Source: Streptomyces cyanogenus (GTDB lineage: Bacteria; Actinomycetota; Actinomycetes; Streptomycetales; Streptomycetaceae). Taken from it: a DNA stretch of 64,000 nt. The position numbers were made by a program, and so were the translations under genes. The notes beneath the pieces are model-generated. The model did not search any database and had not been told where the DNA came from. It saw only the letters and a program-made list of their open reading frames with translations. The stretch covers positions 248,001-312,000 of the forward strand of contig NZ_CP071839.1 of the NCBI RefSeq assembly GCF_017526105.1, read 5' to 3'. This document shows, piece after piece, positions 49,360 through 57,877 of the stretch (position 1 is its first letter; each line of letters begins with the position of its first letter).

Positions 49360-51765
49360 ATGACCGAGAGCAGTGTGCTGCCCGCACTCAGGGTGGTGCT
49401 GACGGACGTCAACGAGCGTGTGGTGGAGGCGTGGCGTGCCGCGTTCGCCGACACCCCCGGCATCGAGATCCGCAAGGGTTCGATCCTCGACGAGGACGTC
49501 GACGCCTGGGTCACCCCCACGAACTCCCGGGGGCGGATGGACGGCGGGGTCGACGCCGTCATCAAGCGGCACCTGGGGTCCGGTATCCAGGTGCGCGTTC
49601 AGCGGGCGATCCGCGACCGGTTCTCCGGTCCCATGCCGGTGGGTAGCGCGGTCTGCGTCCCGTCCGGCGCAACCGTCCCCCGGTACCTGATATCCACGCC
49701 GACGATGGTGCGGTCCTCTCAGAATGTGAGCGCCACGCTGAACGTGGCGTTGGCGTGCGCGGCCGCTTTCCAGGCCGTCCACCGGCAGAACCGGAAGAAG
49801 CCGGGCAGTATCCGTTCCGTGGCGCTGGTCGGGATGGGAGCGCAGACCGGCCAGGTGCCGGCCCGGGTGTGCGCCAATCTGATGTGGACCGGCTACACGC
49901 TCTTCCACGACCACTGGTTCGAGGACGACGACGAGCTGCGGTCCACGATCATCTCCCAGCTTCACGGGATCGAGAATGCGCCCGTCGACCGGCGGGTGCG
50001 CATCGTGCCTCCGGCGGCCGTCACGCCCGTCGCCCCCGCGCCGCACACTGCCGCTCCCGCTCCCTCTGCCGACCCCTGCTCTCCTTCTGCCACGACGAGC
50101 GAAAGCGCCTGCGCCATGACCGGATCGACAGCCGGCGTCCCGGCTCCTGGCCAGACGCCGCAGCCCCATCCCGATGCGGACGACCCCCTGGCCCTGACCG
50201 AGCTCTTCGACGGCGGCGGGCAGGCCTGGCTCCCGCTGCTGAAGCCGGTCATCGAGGCGCAGCCGGACGCCGCACGGTTCATAGGCAAGGACCGCAGCCA
50301 CGAGGTGGTCCCGGTCCGCGAGCTGACGTTCCAGGCGCTCAAGCCGAACCCGCCGCACAAGTGGAAGGTCGTGGTCTTCGGTCAGAACCCCTACCCACGG
50401 CCGGAGAGCGCCACCGGCATAGCCATGTTCGACAACACCTTCAGCGACTGGAAGGACAGCCGGTTCGGCCGGGTCGTCAGCATCCGGTGCCTCATCAAGG
50501 CGGCGGCGATGTGGAAGTACGGCATCGCCAAGAAGACCCCGATCGCCGACGTGCGGGCGCTGCTGAAGGAGCGGGACACGGTCCAGCCGCCGGAGTGGTT
50601 CCAGGCGATGCTGACGCAGGGCGTGCTCCTGCTGAACGCGTCGCTGACCGCGAGCGGCGACGGGGCGATGGGTGCCGACCAGCACACGGCGTTCTGGCGG
50701 CCGGTCGCCGAGCGGATCATCGAGGAGATCCTCAAGGCCAAGCAGGACGCGGCCGAGGAGGACCGCGGGGTCGTGTTCGCGTGGTGGGGGGCGCACGCCC
50801 GCAGCCTGAAGCGGGTCGTCCTGCGGCTCCAGGAGAAATACCCCGACGTCGAGGTCCGCCACCTCGACCACGCGAACCCGGCGGCACAGGGCGACGTCTT
50901 CTGCGAGGGCGACCACTTCGCCCAGGTCAACGGCGCCCTGACTTCGCTGGGCGCCGACCCCGTCGACTGGCTGCCGAGCAAGGGGTGGAACCTGCCGGCA
51001 GCCGGCGTAAGCGGTGCGGACGGGGGTGTTTCGGCGCGCATGGGCGCTTTCATCGAGTCGACCATGAACCTGCACCAGCTGTACCTGGAGCGCCTCACCA
51101 GCGTCAAGGACGAGGGCCTGGTCCTGCCCGCGATCACCGGGGTGTTCGACACCCCGCTGATGGACTTCCAGGACGCCGTCGCCCCGGTTGGCGCGGCACT
51201 GTCCGGGCTCGCCGGGCACATCCGGCGCTCCCGCGACTTCGGCAAGCTGCGTGCGGACCAGGCGGCCGGCGGGGGCCTGTCCGCGGACGCGATCGCCGCG
51301 CTCCACCTCTACACCTGCGAGTCAGCCTTCTACCGCGAGATCAACAGCGTTCTGCGCTCCCCCGACCGCACCAGGGTCACGCCCTACCTGCCGTACCTGC
51401 GGCTGCTGTTCTCGGCCGTATCGCACTTGCCGGCCTACACGCAGCCGTTGTGGCGCGGGGTGTCGCTGGACCTCCGGGCGCAGTACCCGGTGGGCCGGAC
51501 GGTGACCTGGTGGGGCGTCTCCTCGTGTACCTCCGAGCTGAAGGTGGCTCGGGCGTTCTTGGGCAGTCGCGGCAAGCGGACCCTCTTCGAGGTGACGCCT
51601 GCCCGGGCGGTCGGGATCAAGAGCTTCTCCGCCTTCACCGGCGAGGAGGAGTACATCCTCACCCCCGGTACCCAGCTGAAGGTGACCGAGGTGAAGAACG
51701 AGCCCCGCGGGCTGTGCACGGTCCGGCTGAGCGAGGTCACGGACAACGCTCCCCTGGTGTCCTGA
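49360..51765 (+). CDS. Macro domain - uracil-DNA-glycosylase fold - ADP-ribosyltransferase fusion protein
   Basis: The 801-residue protein starts at ATG 49360 with AGGAG 7 nt upstream. Residues 1-220 form a macro domain: TPTNSRGRMDGGVD (52-65) is the ADP-ribose catalytic loop and VGMGAQTGQVPA (157-168) the phosphate loop. A Pro/Ala/Ser linker covers 220-275. Residues 276-535 match family 1 uracil-DNA glycosylase: GQNPYP (341-346) for GQDPYH, so the catalytic Asp is Asn343; LLLNASLT keeps the uracil-reading Asn426; FAWWGAHA matches FMLWGSHA; HANP (504-507) replaces HPSP, keeping His504. Residues 555-801 form an R-S-E ADP-ribosyltransferase: Arg699 in LWRG, Ser in WGVSSCTS (718-725), ExE at 762-764. 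It has no signal peptide or membrane helix. The gene stands alone among relics. Substrates are unknown. Confidence 0.85.
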   Translation: MTESSVLPALRVVLTDVNERVVEAWRAAFADTPGIEIRKGSILDEDVDAWVTPTNSRGRMDGGVDAVIKRHLGSGIQVRVQRAIRDRFSGPMPVGSAVCVPSGATVPRYLISTPTMVRSSQNVSATLNVALACAAAFQAVHRQNRKKPGSIRSVALVGMGAQTGQVPARVCANLMWTGYTLFHDHWFEDDDELRSTIISQLHGIENAPVDRRVRIVPPAAVTPVAPAPHTAAPAPSADPCSPSATTSESACAMTGSTAGVPAPGQTPQPHPDADDPLALTELFDGGGQAWLPLLKPVIEAQPDAARFIGKDRSHEVVPVRELTFQALKPNPPHKWKVVVFGQNPYPRPESATGIAMFDNTFSDWKDSRFGRVVSIRCLIKAAAMWKYGIAKKTPIADVRALLKERDTVQPPEWFQAMLTQGVLLLNASLTASGDGAMGADQHTAFWRPVAERIIEEILKAKQDAAEEDRGVVFAWWGAHARSLKRVVLRLQEKYPDVEVRHLDHANPAAQGDVFCEGDHFAQVNGALTSLGADPVDWLPSKGWNLPAAGVSGADGGVSARMGAFIESTMNLHQLYLERLTSVKDEGLVLPAITGVFDTPLMDFQDAVAPVGAALSGLAGHIRRSRDFGKLRADQAAGGGLSADAIAALHLYTCESAFYREINSVLRSPDRTRVTPYLPYLRLLFSAVSHLPAYTQPLWRGVSLDLRAQYPVGRTVTWWGVSSCTSELKVARAFLGSRGKRTLFEVTPARAVGIKSFSAFTGEEEYILTPGTQLKVTEVKNEPRGLCTVRLSEVTDNAPLVS

Positions 51766-51788
51766 AACCGCCCCTGCCACTCCACGGT

Positions 51789-51804
51789 GGCCACGGTCGT
51801 GGCC
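51789..51804 (+). terminator. Short GC hairpin after the macro-UDG-ART gene
   Basis: GGCCAC-GGTC-GTGGCC is a perfect 6-bp stem with a 4-nt loop, 24 nt after the stop codon. There is no T tract; it is a weak terminator candidate. Confidence 0.3.
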
Positions 51805-51877
51805 GCCGAACACTCGGCCCGGCAACCATCTCGCAGAGGCCGACACCGGTTTCGTCGCTGCCCCTGCCGCAGTCTGA

Positions 51878-51915
51878 GGTGGCTTTGTTCACGAATAGGC
51901 ACGAACAAAGCCACC
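51878..51915. repeat. Perfect 13-bp inverted repeat with 12-nt loop
   Basis: GGTGGCTTTGTTC (51878-51890) and its exact complement GAACAAAGCCACC (51903-51915) flank ACGAATAGGCAC. It may be a bidirectional terminator for the macro-UDG-ART gene or the fused ends of a lost insertion element. The lower GC of the arms differs from the surrounding sequence. Confidence 0.7.
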
Positions 51916-52237
51916 CGGCTGTGTTCTGCCCCTCACCGACGACCTTCGGTGCACGCACAAGCAGTTTGCGACCGACGTGTGTAGTGCGGGCAGGCAGCTG
52001 TTTGTGGGTCCGCGATCCGACCAACAGCGTCATGACGCCGCTGCCTGCCGGTATCAGGTGTGTAGCGGTTCCGTACCACCGCCCTGGAAGCCTCCCGTCC
52101 CAACCGAGGCGCCCATCACCGTCGACCCTGTGCAACCCGAGCTGATGGGCGCACTCGTGGGAGCCGGCGCCGGGGTCTTCGTCGGTGCTTCCGCTCGGGC
52201 TGCCCGGCGCACGACATCGTGTGCGCCACCTCGACCA

Positions 52238-52555
52238 AGCTACATCTCCTCCGTCAGCGGTGGCAGCACCTGGAGCACGCCGACCACGGTCGCCGGGCCC
52301 ATGTCCCTGTCCCAGATGGCCAATTCCACGCAGGGCCGTATGGTCGGCGACTACCTGTCCACCTCCGTCATCGGCGGTAAGGCGGTCTGGGTATTGGCCG
52401 TAGGCAAGTCCCCGACGAAGTGGCAAGCCTTCGACGAGGCGCTCTACACCGCCGGACCCCTCGCCGTTGCCGGCGGCAGCACCGCCTCCACGCCGCGGGG
52501 CGCCGCCACCGTCTCGTCACCGCAGCTCATCGAGCCGCTCCCGATCCGGCACTGA
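52238..52555 (+). pseudogene. C-terminal relic of a secreted exo-alpha-sialidase/BNR-repeat protein
   Basis: The frame ending at 52555 reads SVSGGSTWSTPTTVAGPMSL, then ANSTQGRMVGDYLSTSVIGG and KAVWVLAVGK. This fits the last blade of bacterial sialidase-like proteins (Asp-box-like SGGSTWS, then GRMVGDY-ST---GGKA-VFAVG). No N-terminal part or start codon is present upstream, and the open frame before 52238 does not look like protein. It is a gene remnant. Confidence 0.5.
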
Positions 52556-52885
52556 TCTCGCCGCCGTCCGCCGCGAGGTGTGCTCCGGTGTCCACCAGGG
52601 CGCACCTCGGCCACGTGCGGTGGTGAAAGTTTGGCTCTTATGCGCTGTTGCGGGCCCAAGGCGCTGTGACTGCCGCCGTCTTTCGGGCGAGGTGGTGCAC
52701 CAGTTCCCTTTCACAGGAAGGGAATTCGGACCTATTTCGGATCCTTTCCCCAGGCTCTTGGTGGGCCGGTCACGGATCGCTAGGTTCCCTGCGGTGCGGC
52801 GGCAGGGCTCTGCTCAGCACTTGTGGGGGGAGTGGCGACCGATGTCGTCGTGCATCCATTCCCATCATCGAGGGGGGACTTCAGC

Positions 52886-54487
52886 ATGTCCGGTTCCATC
52901 CGCATGCCCCTGGCCGGGGCCAGACGGCGAAGACTGGCCGTCTGGGCGGTCGTGCTCCTGATCCTGTCGTTCGGCCTGGCGGGCCTTCAGTCCACGCCCG
53001 CGTCCGCCGCCCCGCGCGGCGACGGAAGTGCAGCCCACGCGGCGACCGGCGGCGGTGCTCGGGTGACGGCTGCCGTCTCCGACAAGCCGCGGCAGTACAC
53101 GGCCGAAGAGCTCGCTCAGCTCAACACCCGGCTGTACGACGAAGACACCATGGACAAGGGCAAGGCCGGGCCCAAGCCCAACCACGCCGCGCTCAGTAGC
53201 GGGGTCACCGCACCGTCCTCAGTGCGGTCCTTCGCCAACGTGGTCCGCGACAGCGCCATCCCGACGTCCGGGATATCGGGCGGCGCCTCGTACCTGTCCT
53301 CTACGCAGGAGCCGAGCACCGACGCCAACGGCTCCAACATCTTCCAGACCGGCAACTGGTACGCCACCCGCTCCACCGACAACGGCGCGACCTGGTCCTA
53401 CCTCGACCCCTACTCGCTGTTCGGATCAGGGTTCTGCTGCGACCAGGTCACCCAGTACGACCCGACGACCGGCCGGCAGTTCTGGCTGCTCCAGTTCAGC
53501 GACCACCTGACGATCGCCAACGCCTCGGCCTCCGGCCCGGGCGCGTACACCGGCTGGTGCTACTGGAACATCACCCCGAGCTGGATGGGCCTGGCGAACA
53601 CCACGGCGCTGGACTTCAACGACATGTCCATCACCAACAACAACGTCAACATCTCCACCAACTTCTTCCCGAGCGGCGGGGGAAGCGGTGCCGGGCTGCT
53701 ACGACTACCGAAGAGTCCGATGAGCACCTGCAGCGGGTTCAACTACAACTACCTGACCCGCACCGACAACCTCACGTTCAAGCTGGTGCCAGGGTCCACC
53801 GACACGCTCTATTGGGGCAGCAACTGGGGCCAGACCAACGGCAGCTCCTTCCGCGTGTTCGCGTGGCCGGAGAACTCCGGGAGCTACTCCTGGTGGGACC
53901 GCACCGTGCCGTCGTACGGCTTCTACACCCGCAACAGCGGCCAGAACTGCGCCAGCACCGACGGTGTGGTGACCAACTGGTGCCAGTACGCCGACTCCCG
54001 CGTCCTCGGCGCCTACCGAACGAGCGGGCTCATCGGCTTCTCCTTCAACGCCAAGCAGGACAGCAGCCACCCGTTCCCCTACACCCGGTTCGTCTGGTTC
54101 AACGAGTCCGACAAGAACCTCAACGGCTCCGGTGACCTGTGGGGCAGCTGGGGCGCCATCCAGTTCGCCTCGCTCGCGCCCAACTCGCTCGGCCGGGTGG
54201 GCCTGGAATTCGCCTGGGGCGGCGGCACCGGCGGCACCCACTACTACCCCGGCAGCGGCATCAACTCCCAGCCCGCCAACGCCATCGACACCAGCCCCAA
54301 CTACTACCTGTGGGGCGCCGGCAACACCTGCACCTACGCCGGCCTGCCCCGCTGGGGCGACTACCTCACCGTGCGCACCTACAAGGCCGACCCGACCCGC
54401 TGGGTCGCCGCCGGCTATGCGATGAAGGGTGGGAACTGCGGCGCCACCGGGGCCTACCCCGAGCCGCACAACGTTCTGTTCTCGTAA
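52886..54487 (+). CDS. Secreted BNR/Asp-box-repeat protein of unknown function
   Basis: The 533-residue protein has a Sec-type signal peptide: RRRR, then a hydrophobic core LAVWAVVLLILSFGLAGL, with a likely cut near ASA-A at about residue 38. The mature part contains an Asp-box (STDNGATWSYLD, about 170) and repeated aromatic strands (YWGSNWGQTNGSSFRVFAWP, YTRFVWFNESDKNLNGSGDL), suggesting a sialidase-like propeller. Several Cys (GFCCDQV, WCYWN, NCAST, WCQYAD) suggest disulfides. ATG 52886 has GAGGGGGGAC upstream and is preferred to ATG 52823. No catalytic sialidase arginine triad could be identified, so an enzymatic role is not claimed. Confidence 0.8.
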   Translation: MSGSIRMPLAGARRRRLAVWAVVLLILSFGLAGLQSTPASAAPRGDGSAAHAATGGGARVTAAVSDKPRQYTAEELAQLNTRLYDEDTMDKGKAGPKPNHAALSSGVTAPSSVRSFANVVRDSAIPTSGISGGASYLSSTQEPSTDANGSNIFQTGNWYATRSTDNGATWSYLDPYSLFGSGFCCDQVTQYDPTTGRQFWLLQFSDHLTIANASASGPGAYTGWCYWNITPSWMGLANTTALDFNDMSITNNNVNISTNFFPSGGGSGAGLLRLPKSPMSTCSGFNYNYLTRTDNLTFKLVPGSTDTLYWGSNWGQTNGSSFRVFAWPENSGSYSWWDRTVPSYGFYTRNSGQNCASTDGVVTNWCQYADSRVLGAYRTSGLIGFSFNAKQDSSHPFPYTRFVWFNESDKNLNGSGDLWGSWGAIQFASLAPNSLGRVGLEFAWGGGTGGTHYYPGSGINSQPANAIDTSPNYYLWGAGNTCTYAGLPRWGDYLTVRTYKADPTRWVAAGYAMKGGNCGATGAYPEPHNVLFS

Positions 54488-54595
54488 CATCACCCTCAGC
54501 GAGCAACCCGTGGGTCGGGCGGGGCATCGTCTCCGCCCGGCCTCCGAGCCATGCCCGCACAGGAACCGACCAGCACCACGGGAAGTCCAACCCGT

Positions 54596-55009
54596 ATGAA
54601 GAGCTCCATGTGTGGCGCACTCGCCACCCTGGCGCTGGCTGCCATGCTCTCGGCCACTGCATGCGCGGGGGCCCATGGAGCCGGATCGCCGGGCGCGTCC
54701 GACTCCGGGATCAAGGGCCGCACCATGGTCGACGGCGGCTGCCCGGTGGTCCGCGAGCAGAGCCCCTGTCCCGACCGGCCTCTGCGCGCCCGGCTGACCA
54801 TCACCAGCGGCGATCCGGAGCGAACGGTCGCCGAGACCACCAGCGACAGCGAGGGCCATTTCCGTGTCTCGCTGCCGCCAGGCACCTATGTCGTCCGTCC
54901 CGCCAACCTCACCGGCGCCGTCACTCCGATCGCCCAACCGGTGTCCGTCACCGTCACCAGCGGGCGGTTCACCACGATCGTCATCCCCTTCGACTCGGGC
55001 ATCCGCTGA
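54596..55009 (+). CDS. Small lipoprotein with prealbumin-like (carboxypeptidase-regulatory-like) domain
   Basis: The 137-residue protein begins MKSSMCGALATLALAAMLSA and has a lipobox-like ATAC ending at Cys23. The mature domain (GIKGRTMVDGGCPVVREQ, then TTSDSEGHFRVSLPPGTYVV) fits the beta-sandwich carboxypeptidase-regulatory-like fold common in surface proteins. It lies 108 nt after the secreted BNR protein gene on the same strand. I chose ATG 54596 over ATG 54551 because the signal sequence starts there. Confidence 0.72.
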   Translation: MKSSMCGALATLALAAMLSATACAGAHGAGSPGASDSGIKGRTMVDGGCPVVREQSPCPDRPLRARLTITSGDPERTVAETTSDSEGHFRVSLPPGTYVVRPANLTGAVTPIAQPVSVTVTSGRFTTIVIPFDSGIR

Positions 55010-55103
55010 GGTCGTCTCCAGCCCCTCGAAGGCGACGGGCGGCAACCGAACTGCGGCCGAAGACGTCGCAGCGACGTCCGGTGGCACCGGGGAGTGAGTC
55101 CTG

Positions 55104-55491
55104 ATGGCGGAGGGCAGCAGACGCGGTCAACGATCTCGGCCATGGCTCGCGGCCGTCCTGGTCGCCCCTCCTGCCTGCTGACCACCTGCGCAGGCAGCGG
55201 CGGTGGCTCGGAAGCGGACTCGGCGCCCCCACGTCCTTCCGCAGACCCGCCCACCCCGACTCCCTCGGGGAGTGGCACCGGCACGCCGGAAATGCCGCGG
55301 GTCCCTGGCCGGAGCCGCGCAGCAGCAACCCGGTGCTGGCGCTGGTCACCTCCACCGCCACGGACAGCAAGGGCGTCACCCAGGTCACGGTGCGGGCCGC
55401 GCGCACCGGCTCGGCGACCGCCACCTGGGGGCCGGAGAGCACGCCCCTCTTCACGCTCCGGCTGAGTGTGGCGACGTGTCCGCTGCAGTGA
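55104..55491 (+). pseudogene. Frameshifted small lipoprotein gene
   Basis: From ATG 55104 (GGGGAG upstream) the frame gives a signal-like start (MAEGSRRGQRSRPWLAAVLV) and stops at once. A second frame then supplies the lipobox and linker (LLTTCAGSGGGSEADSAPPR). A third supplies a typical folded C-terminus (SSNPVLALVTSTATDSKGVT, then QVTVRAARTGSATATW) ending at 55491. Two single-base errors or mutations, near 55175 and 55300, break an otherwise sensible lipoprotein of about 128 residues. Confidence 0.5.
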
Positions 55492-55547
55492 GCCGAACGT
55501 ACGGCGGCCGGTGCGCACCGGCCGCCGTATGCCGGGGTCGGTCGTGA

Positions 55548-56426
55548 TCAGCCCTTACGGCCTTTGAGGCGTCGTACGTCGAAGGACCAGATGCCGCGTC
55601 CGTGCGTGGCGGCGTACAGCTTGCCGTCGGGGCAGATGCGGAACTGCATCACGGCCATGCCGGGCAGGCTGTGCCCCAGGACCAGCCACTTGTGGGTGCC
55701 GGCGGGGCGGTAGAAGGTGGCCAGGTCGGTGCCGAGGGCGAGGCTGCCGTTCGGACGTCGGACAGGTTGGCGGAGATGTCCGTCCAGCTCGCGCCGCCGT
55801 CCTTGGACTCGAAGACGTGGCCGACACCCGCGCCCGGGCCTTCGGTGAAGCGGCGGGAGAAGCCGTTGACCAGCACGGACACGTGCTGGGCGTCGGCCGG
55901 GTCGACTTCGAAGCCGGAGATGTAGCGGTTCGGGATGGTGCCGTCGACCGGGAGGTGCAACTGGTGCCAGCCGGTGCCGTCGGCGTTGCCGACCGCGATG
56001 CGCGGGTGAGGCCCTGGTTGTGCAGGGGCCGCACCAGGCGACGTAGACCGTGCCGCCGGAGGACGATACGGCGGTGGCCACGTGGCCCTCGCCGAGGTCG
56101 TAGGCGCTCGTCCACTGCTTGCCGGAGCGGATCGCGAAGCCCCTGGTCTGCACCCACACTCGGTGGCCTCCACGGGTCCGTGGTCCACGAGCCGTCGTTG
56201 ACACAGCGGTTCTGGGTGACCCACATGTCGAGGTAGACGTACTCGGCGGCGATGTTGCAGCCGTTGGAGGAGTCGGCGATGGTGTCGCCGCCGAAGTTGG
56301 AGCCATGACCTTGTCGCGGCCGCGCAGGATCGACTGGCCGTTGTCCTGCAGACCGCCGGTCACCGAGACCCCGCCCTTGGTGAGGTGGGGCTGCCGCTGG
56401 CGAACCTCGGAAGACCGCCCTGGAGG
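55548..56426 (-). pseudogene. Fragmented BNR/WD40-type secreted glycoside-hydrolase-like gene
   Basis: Coding pieces appear in turn in all three minus frames. VSVTGGLQDNGQSILRG comes first, then IADSSNGCNIAAEYVYLDMW, RVWVQTRGFAIRSGKQWTSA, GFEVDPADAQHVSVLVNGFS, VFESKDGGASWTDISANL (an Asp-box) and LYAATHGRGIWSFDVRRLKG to the stop. These are typical of VPS10/BNR propeller proteins (GLQDNG, ATHGRGIW). At least four frameshifts (near 56285, 56170, 56020 and 55765) and a missing N-terminal part make it non-functional, unless the frameshifts are sequencing errors. Confidence 0.65.
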
Positions 56427-56927
56427 TCAGCCGCCGCTCTCCGGCCGGGCGGCCCTCCTGCGCCTCGGCGCGAGCGCCTTGCGGATCTCCTCGGTGGCCG
56501 CCCGGAACGCGGGTGCGGCGTGCTCGAAGTAGTCGAAGAGCACCGCGCGCTGCTCGGGACTGTAGCGGGACAGGACCTCGGCGATGCGGCGGCGGGCAGG
56601 CCCCACGACCTCCTCCACGCGGGCGAGCGCGTCGGGGACCGGCTCGACCATCACCCGGCGGCGGTCCCGGGGGTCCGGGGCGCGGCGCGCGTACCCCGCC
56701 CGCTCCAGACGGTCGATCAGGCGAGTGGTGGCACCGGTGGTCAGGCCGGTTCTGGTGGCGAGCTCCCCCGATGTGAGCCCGCCCTCCACCGTGATCAGGC
56801 TGAGCGCGTACCACTCCGAGGTGTGCAGGCCGGCCGCTTCCGCGCTGGCCAGCCCCTGAAGACCGACGGCGTCGAGGTACTGACGGAAGATCACGTGCTC
56901 ATCCCCGCTGTGTGAAGGGGTTGCCAC
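56427..56927 (-). CDS. MarR-family transcriptional regulator
   Basis: The 166-residue protein has a MarR winged helix: HTSEWYALSLITVEGGLTSGELATRTGLTTGATTRLIDRLERAGYARR (about 35-82), then DPRDRRRVMVEPV as the wing. The C-terminal half forms dimerisation helices (YSPEQRAVLFDYFEHAAPAF), ending in a basic tail. It diverges from the SnoaL-like gene, with a perfect inverted repeat between them, so autoregulation and repression of that gene are expected. Its 3' end directly abuts the broken BNR gene. Confidence 0.9.
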   Translation of the reverse strand: MATPSHSGDEHVIFRQYLDAVGLQGLASAEAAGLHTSEWYALSLITVEGGLTSGELATRTGLTTGATTRLIDRLERAGYARRAPDPRDRRRVMVEPVPDALARVEEVVGPARRRIAEVLSRYSPEQRAVLFDYFEHAAPAFRAATEEIRKALAPRRRRAARPESGG

Positions 56928-56950
56928 CTGAGGAATCCTCTCCTAAATTT

Positions 56951-56968
56951 ATCTGCACGGATGCAGAT
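56951..56968. promoter_or_regulatory. MarR operator candidate, 7-bp-arm palindrome
   Basis: ATCTGCA-CGGA-TGCAGAT is a perfect inverted repeat between the divergent MarR (start 56927) and SnoaL-like (start 57022) genes. A partial half-site (CAGATTCTGCA) follows at 56981-56991. Confidence 0.65.
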
Positions 56969-57021
56969 ACTGCTTTCCTTCAGATTCTGCACACAGTCTA
57001 GCGAGCGAGGAGACCCCACCC

Positions 57022-57471
57022 ATGCCCCACACCCCGGACGCCGCCGCCGTCACCTCCGTACTGGCCGAACTCGTCCACGCCTGGGAGCGCCACGACGCCG
57101 ACGCGTACGGCGCGCTGTTCACCGAGGACGCCACCTACATCACCTACGTCGGCACCTTCTACCAGGGGCGCCGGGACATCGTGGACAGTCACCGCGCCCT
57201 CTTCGGCGGCTTCCTCAAAGGCACCAGGCTCGCGGACGAGATCCTCGACATCCGCTTCCACGGACCGGACACGGCCGTCGTCAACGGTCGCGGCGACACC
57301 TACAAGGGCACACGACCGCGCAGACTCACCAAGATCCAGACGTACACCCTGGTCCGCGAGCACGACGGCCACTGGCGCATCGCGGCCTTCCACAACACCA
57401 AGCGCAAGCCGCTACTGGAGTCGATCTCCTACAGGTTCGCCCCGGCCCTGGTCCCCGCCGCCGAGAGGTGA
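57022..57471 (+). CDS. SnoaL-like/SgcJ-EcaC-family protein (NTF2 fold)
   Basis: The 149-residue protein fits the SgcJ/EcaC group of NTF2-like proteins. AELVHAWERHDADAYGALFTEDATYITYVG (about 17-46) is the family's entry helix and first strand; RGDTYKG and YTLVREHDGHWRIAAFHNTK form the final sheet. Members include small cyclases, isomerases and proteins of unknown role, so the activity cannot be assigned. The start ATG 57022 comes after GAGGAGACC. The gene is divergent from and probably controlled by the neighbouring MarR protein. Confidence 0.82.
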   Translation: MPHTPDAAAVTSVLAELVHAWERHDADAYGALFTEDATYITYVGTFYQGRRDIVDSHRALFGGFLKGTRLADEILDIRFHGPDTAVVNGRGDTYKGTRPRRLTKIQTYTLVREHDGHWRIAAFHNTKRKPLLESISYRFAPALVPAAER

Positions 57472-57543
57472 GAACACCGGCGGTACGCGGGCGAGACTGC
57501 CCCGGTTCCCGGCGTGATCCGAAGCGGGCCCGTTCAGCGGACG

Positions 57544-57802
57544 CGCTGCGGAGCAACCGGAACATCTGCCCCGCCTTCCTCGACCAACCGGCGGACATCA
57601 CCCGGCTCGGTCACGCGACACCAGGCGAAGAGGCCTACGCCGCCGTGGACCACTGGGTGACGCAGCAGCGCGAGGCGCTGATCGCCGTGTGGGACGGCGA
57701 GCGGCCCGCGGGCTGGGAGACACTGCGGACGCGGCCACCCATGCGCGGCGACTCGGCCGCACGGTCAACGTGGGCCGGCCGCCGGGCGTGCGCCAGCCGT
57801 GA
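57544..57802 (+). pseudogene. Relic of a SLOG-like nucleotide-binding protein
   Basis: A piece reading EEAYAAVDHWVTQQREALIA then VWDGERPAG is followed, after a frameshift near 57720, by TADAATHARRLGRTVNVGRP and a stop at 57802. It matches the C-terminal signature of a common Streptomyces family (LVAVWDG-PA-G-GGTAD-VAHAR--G-PV-V-WP) that I associate with Rossmann-like SLOG proteins. The N-terminal two thirds are missing. Confidence 0.4.
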
Positions 57803-57877
57803 CAGTGCCAAGCGGGCCGCTCGGTCGGCTCGTTCGCCGCCATCGGCAACGGCCGGCATGTGCACGGAGGGGTCGAG

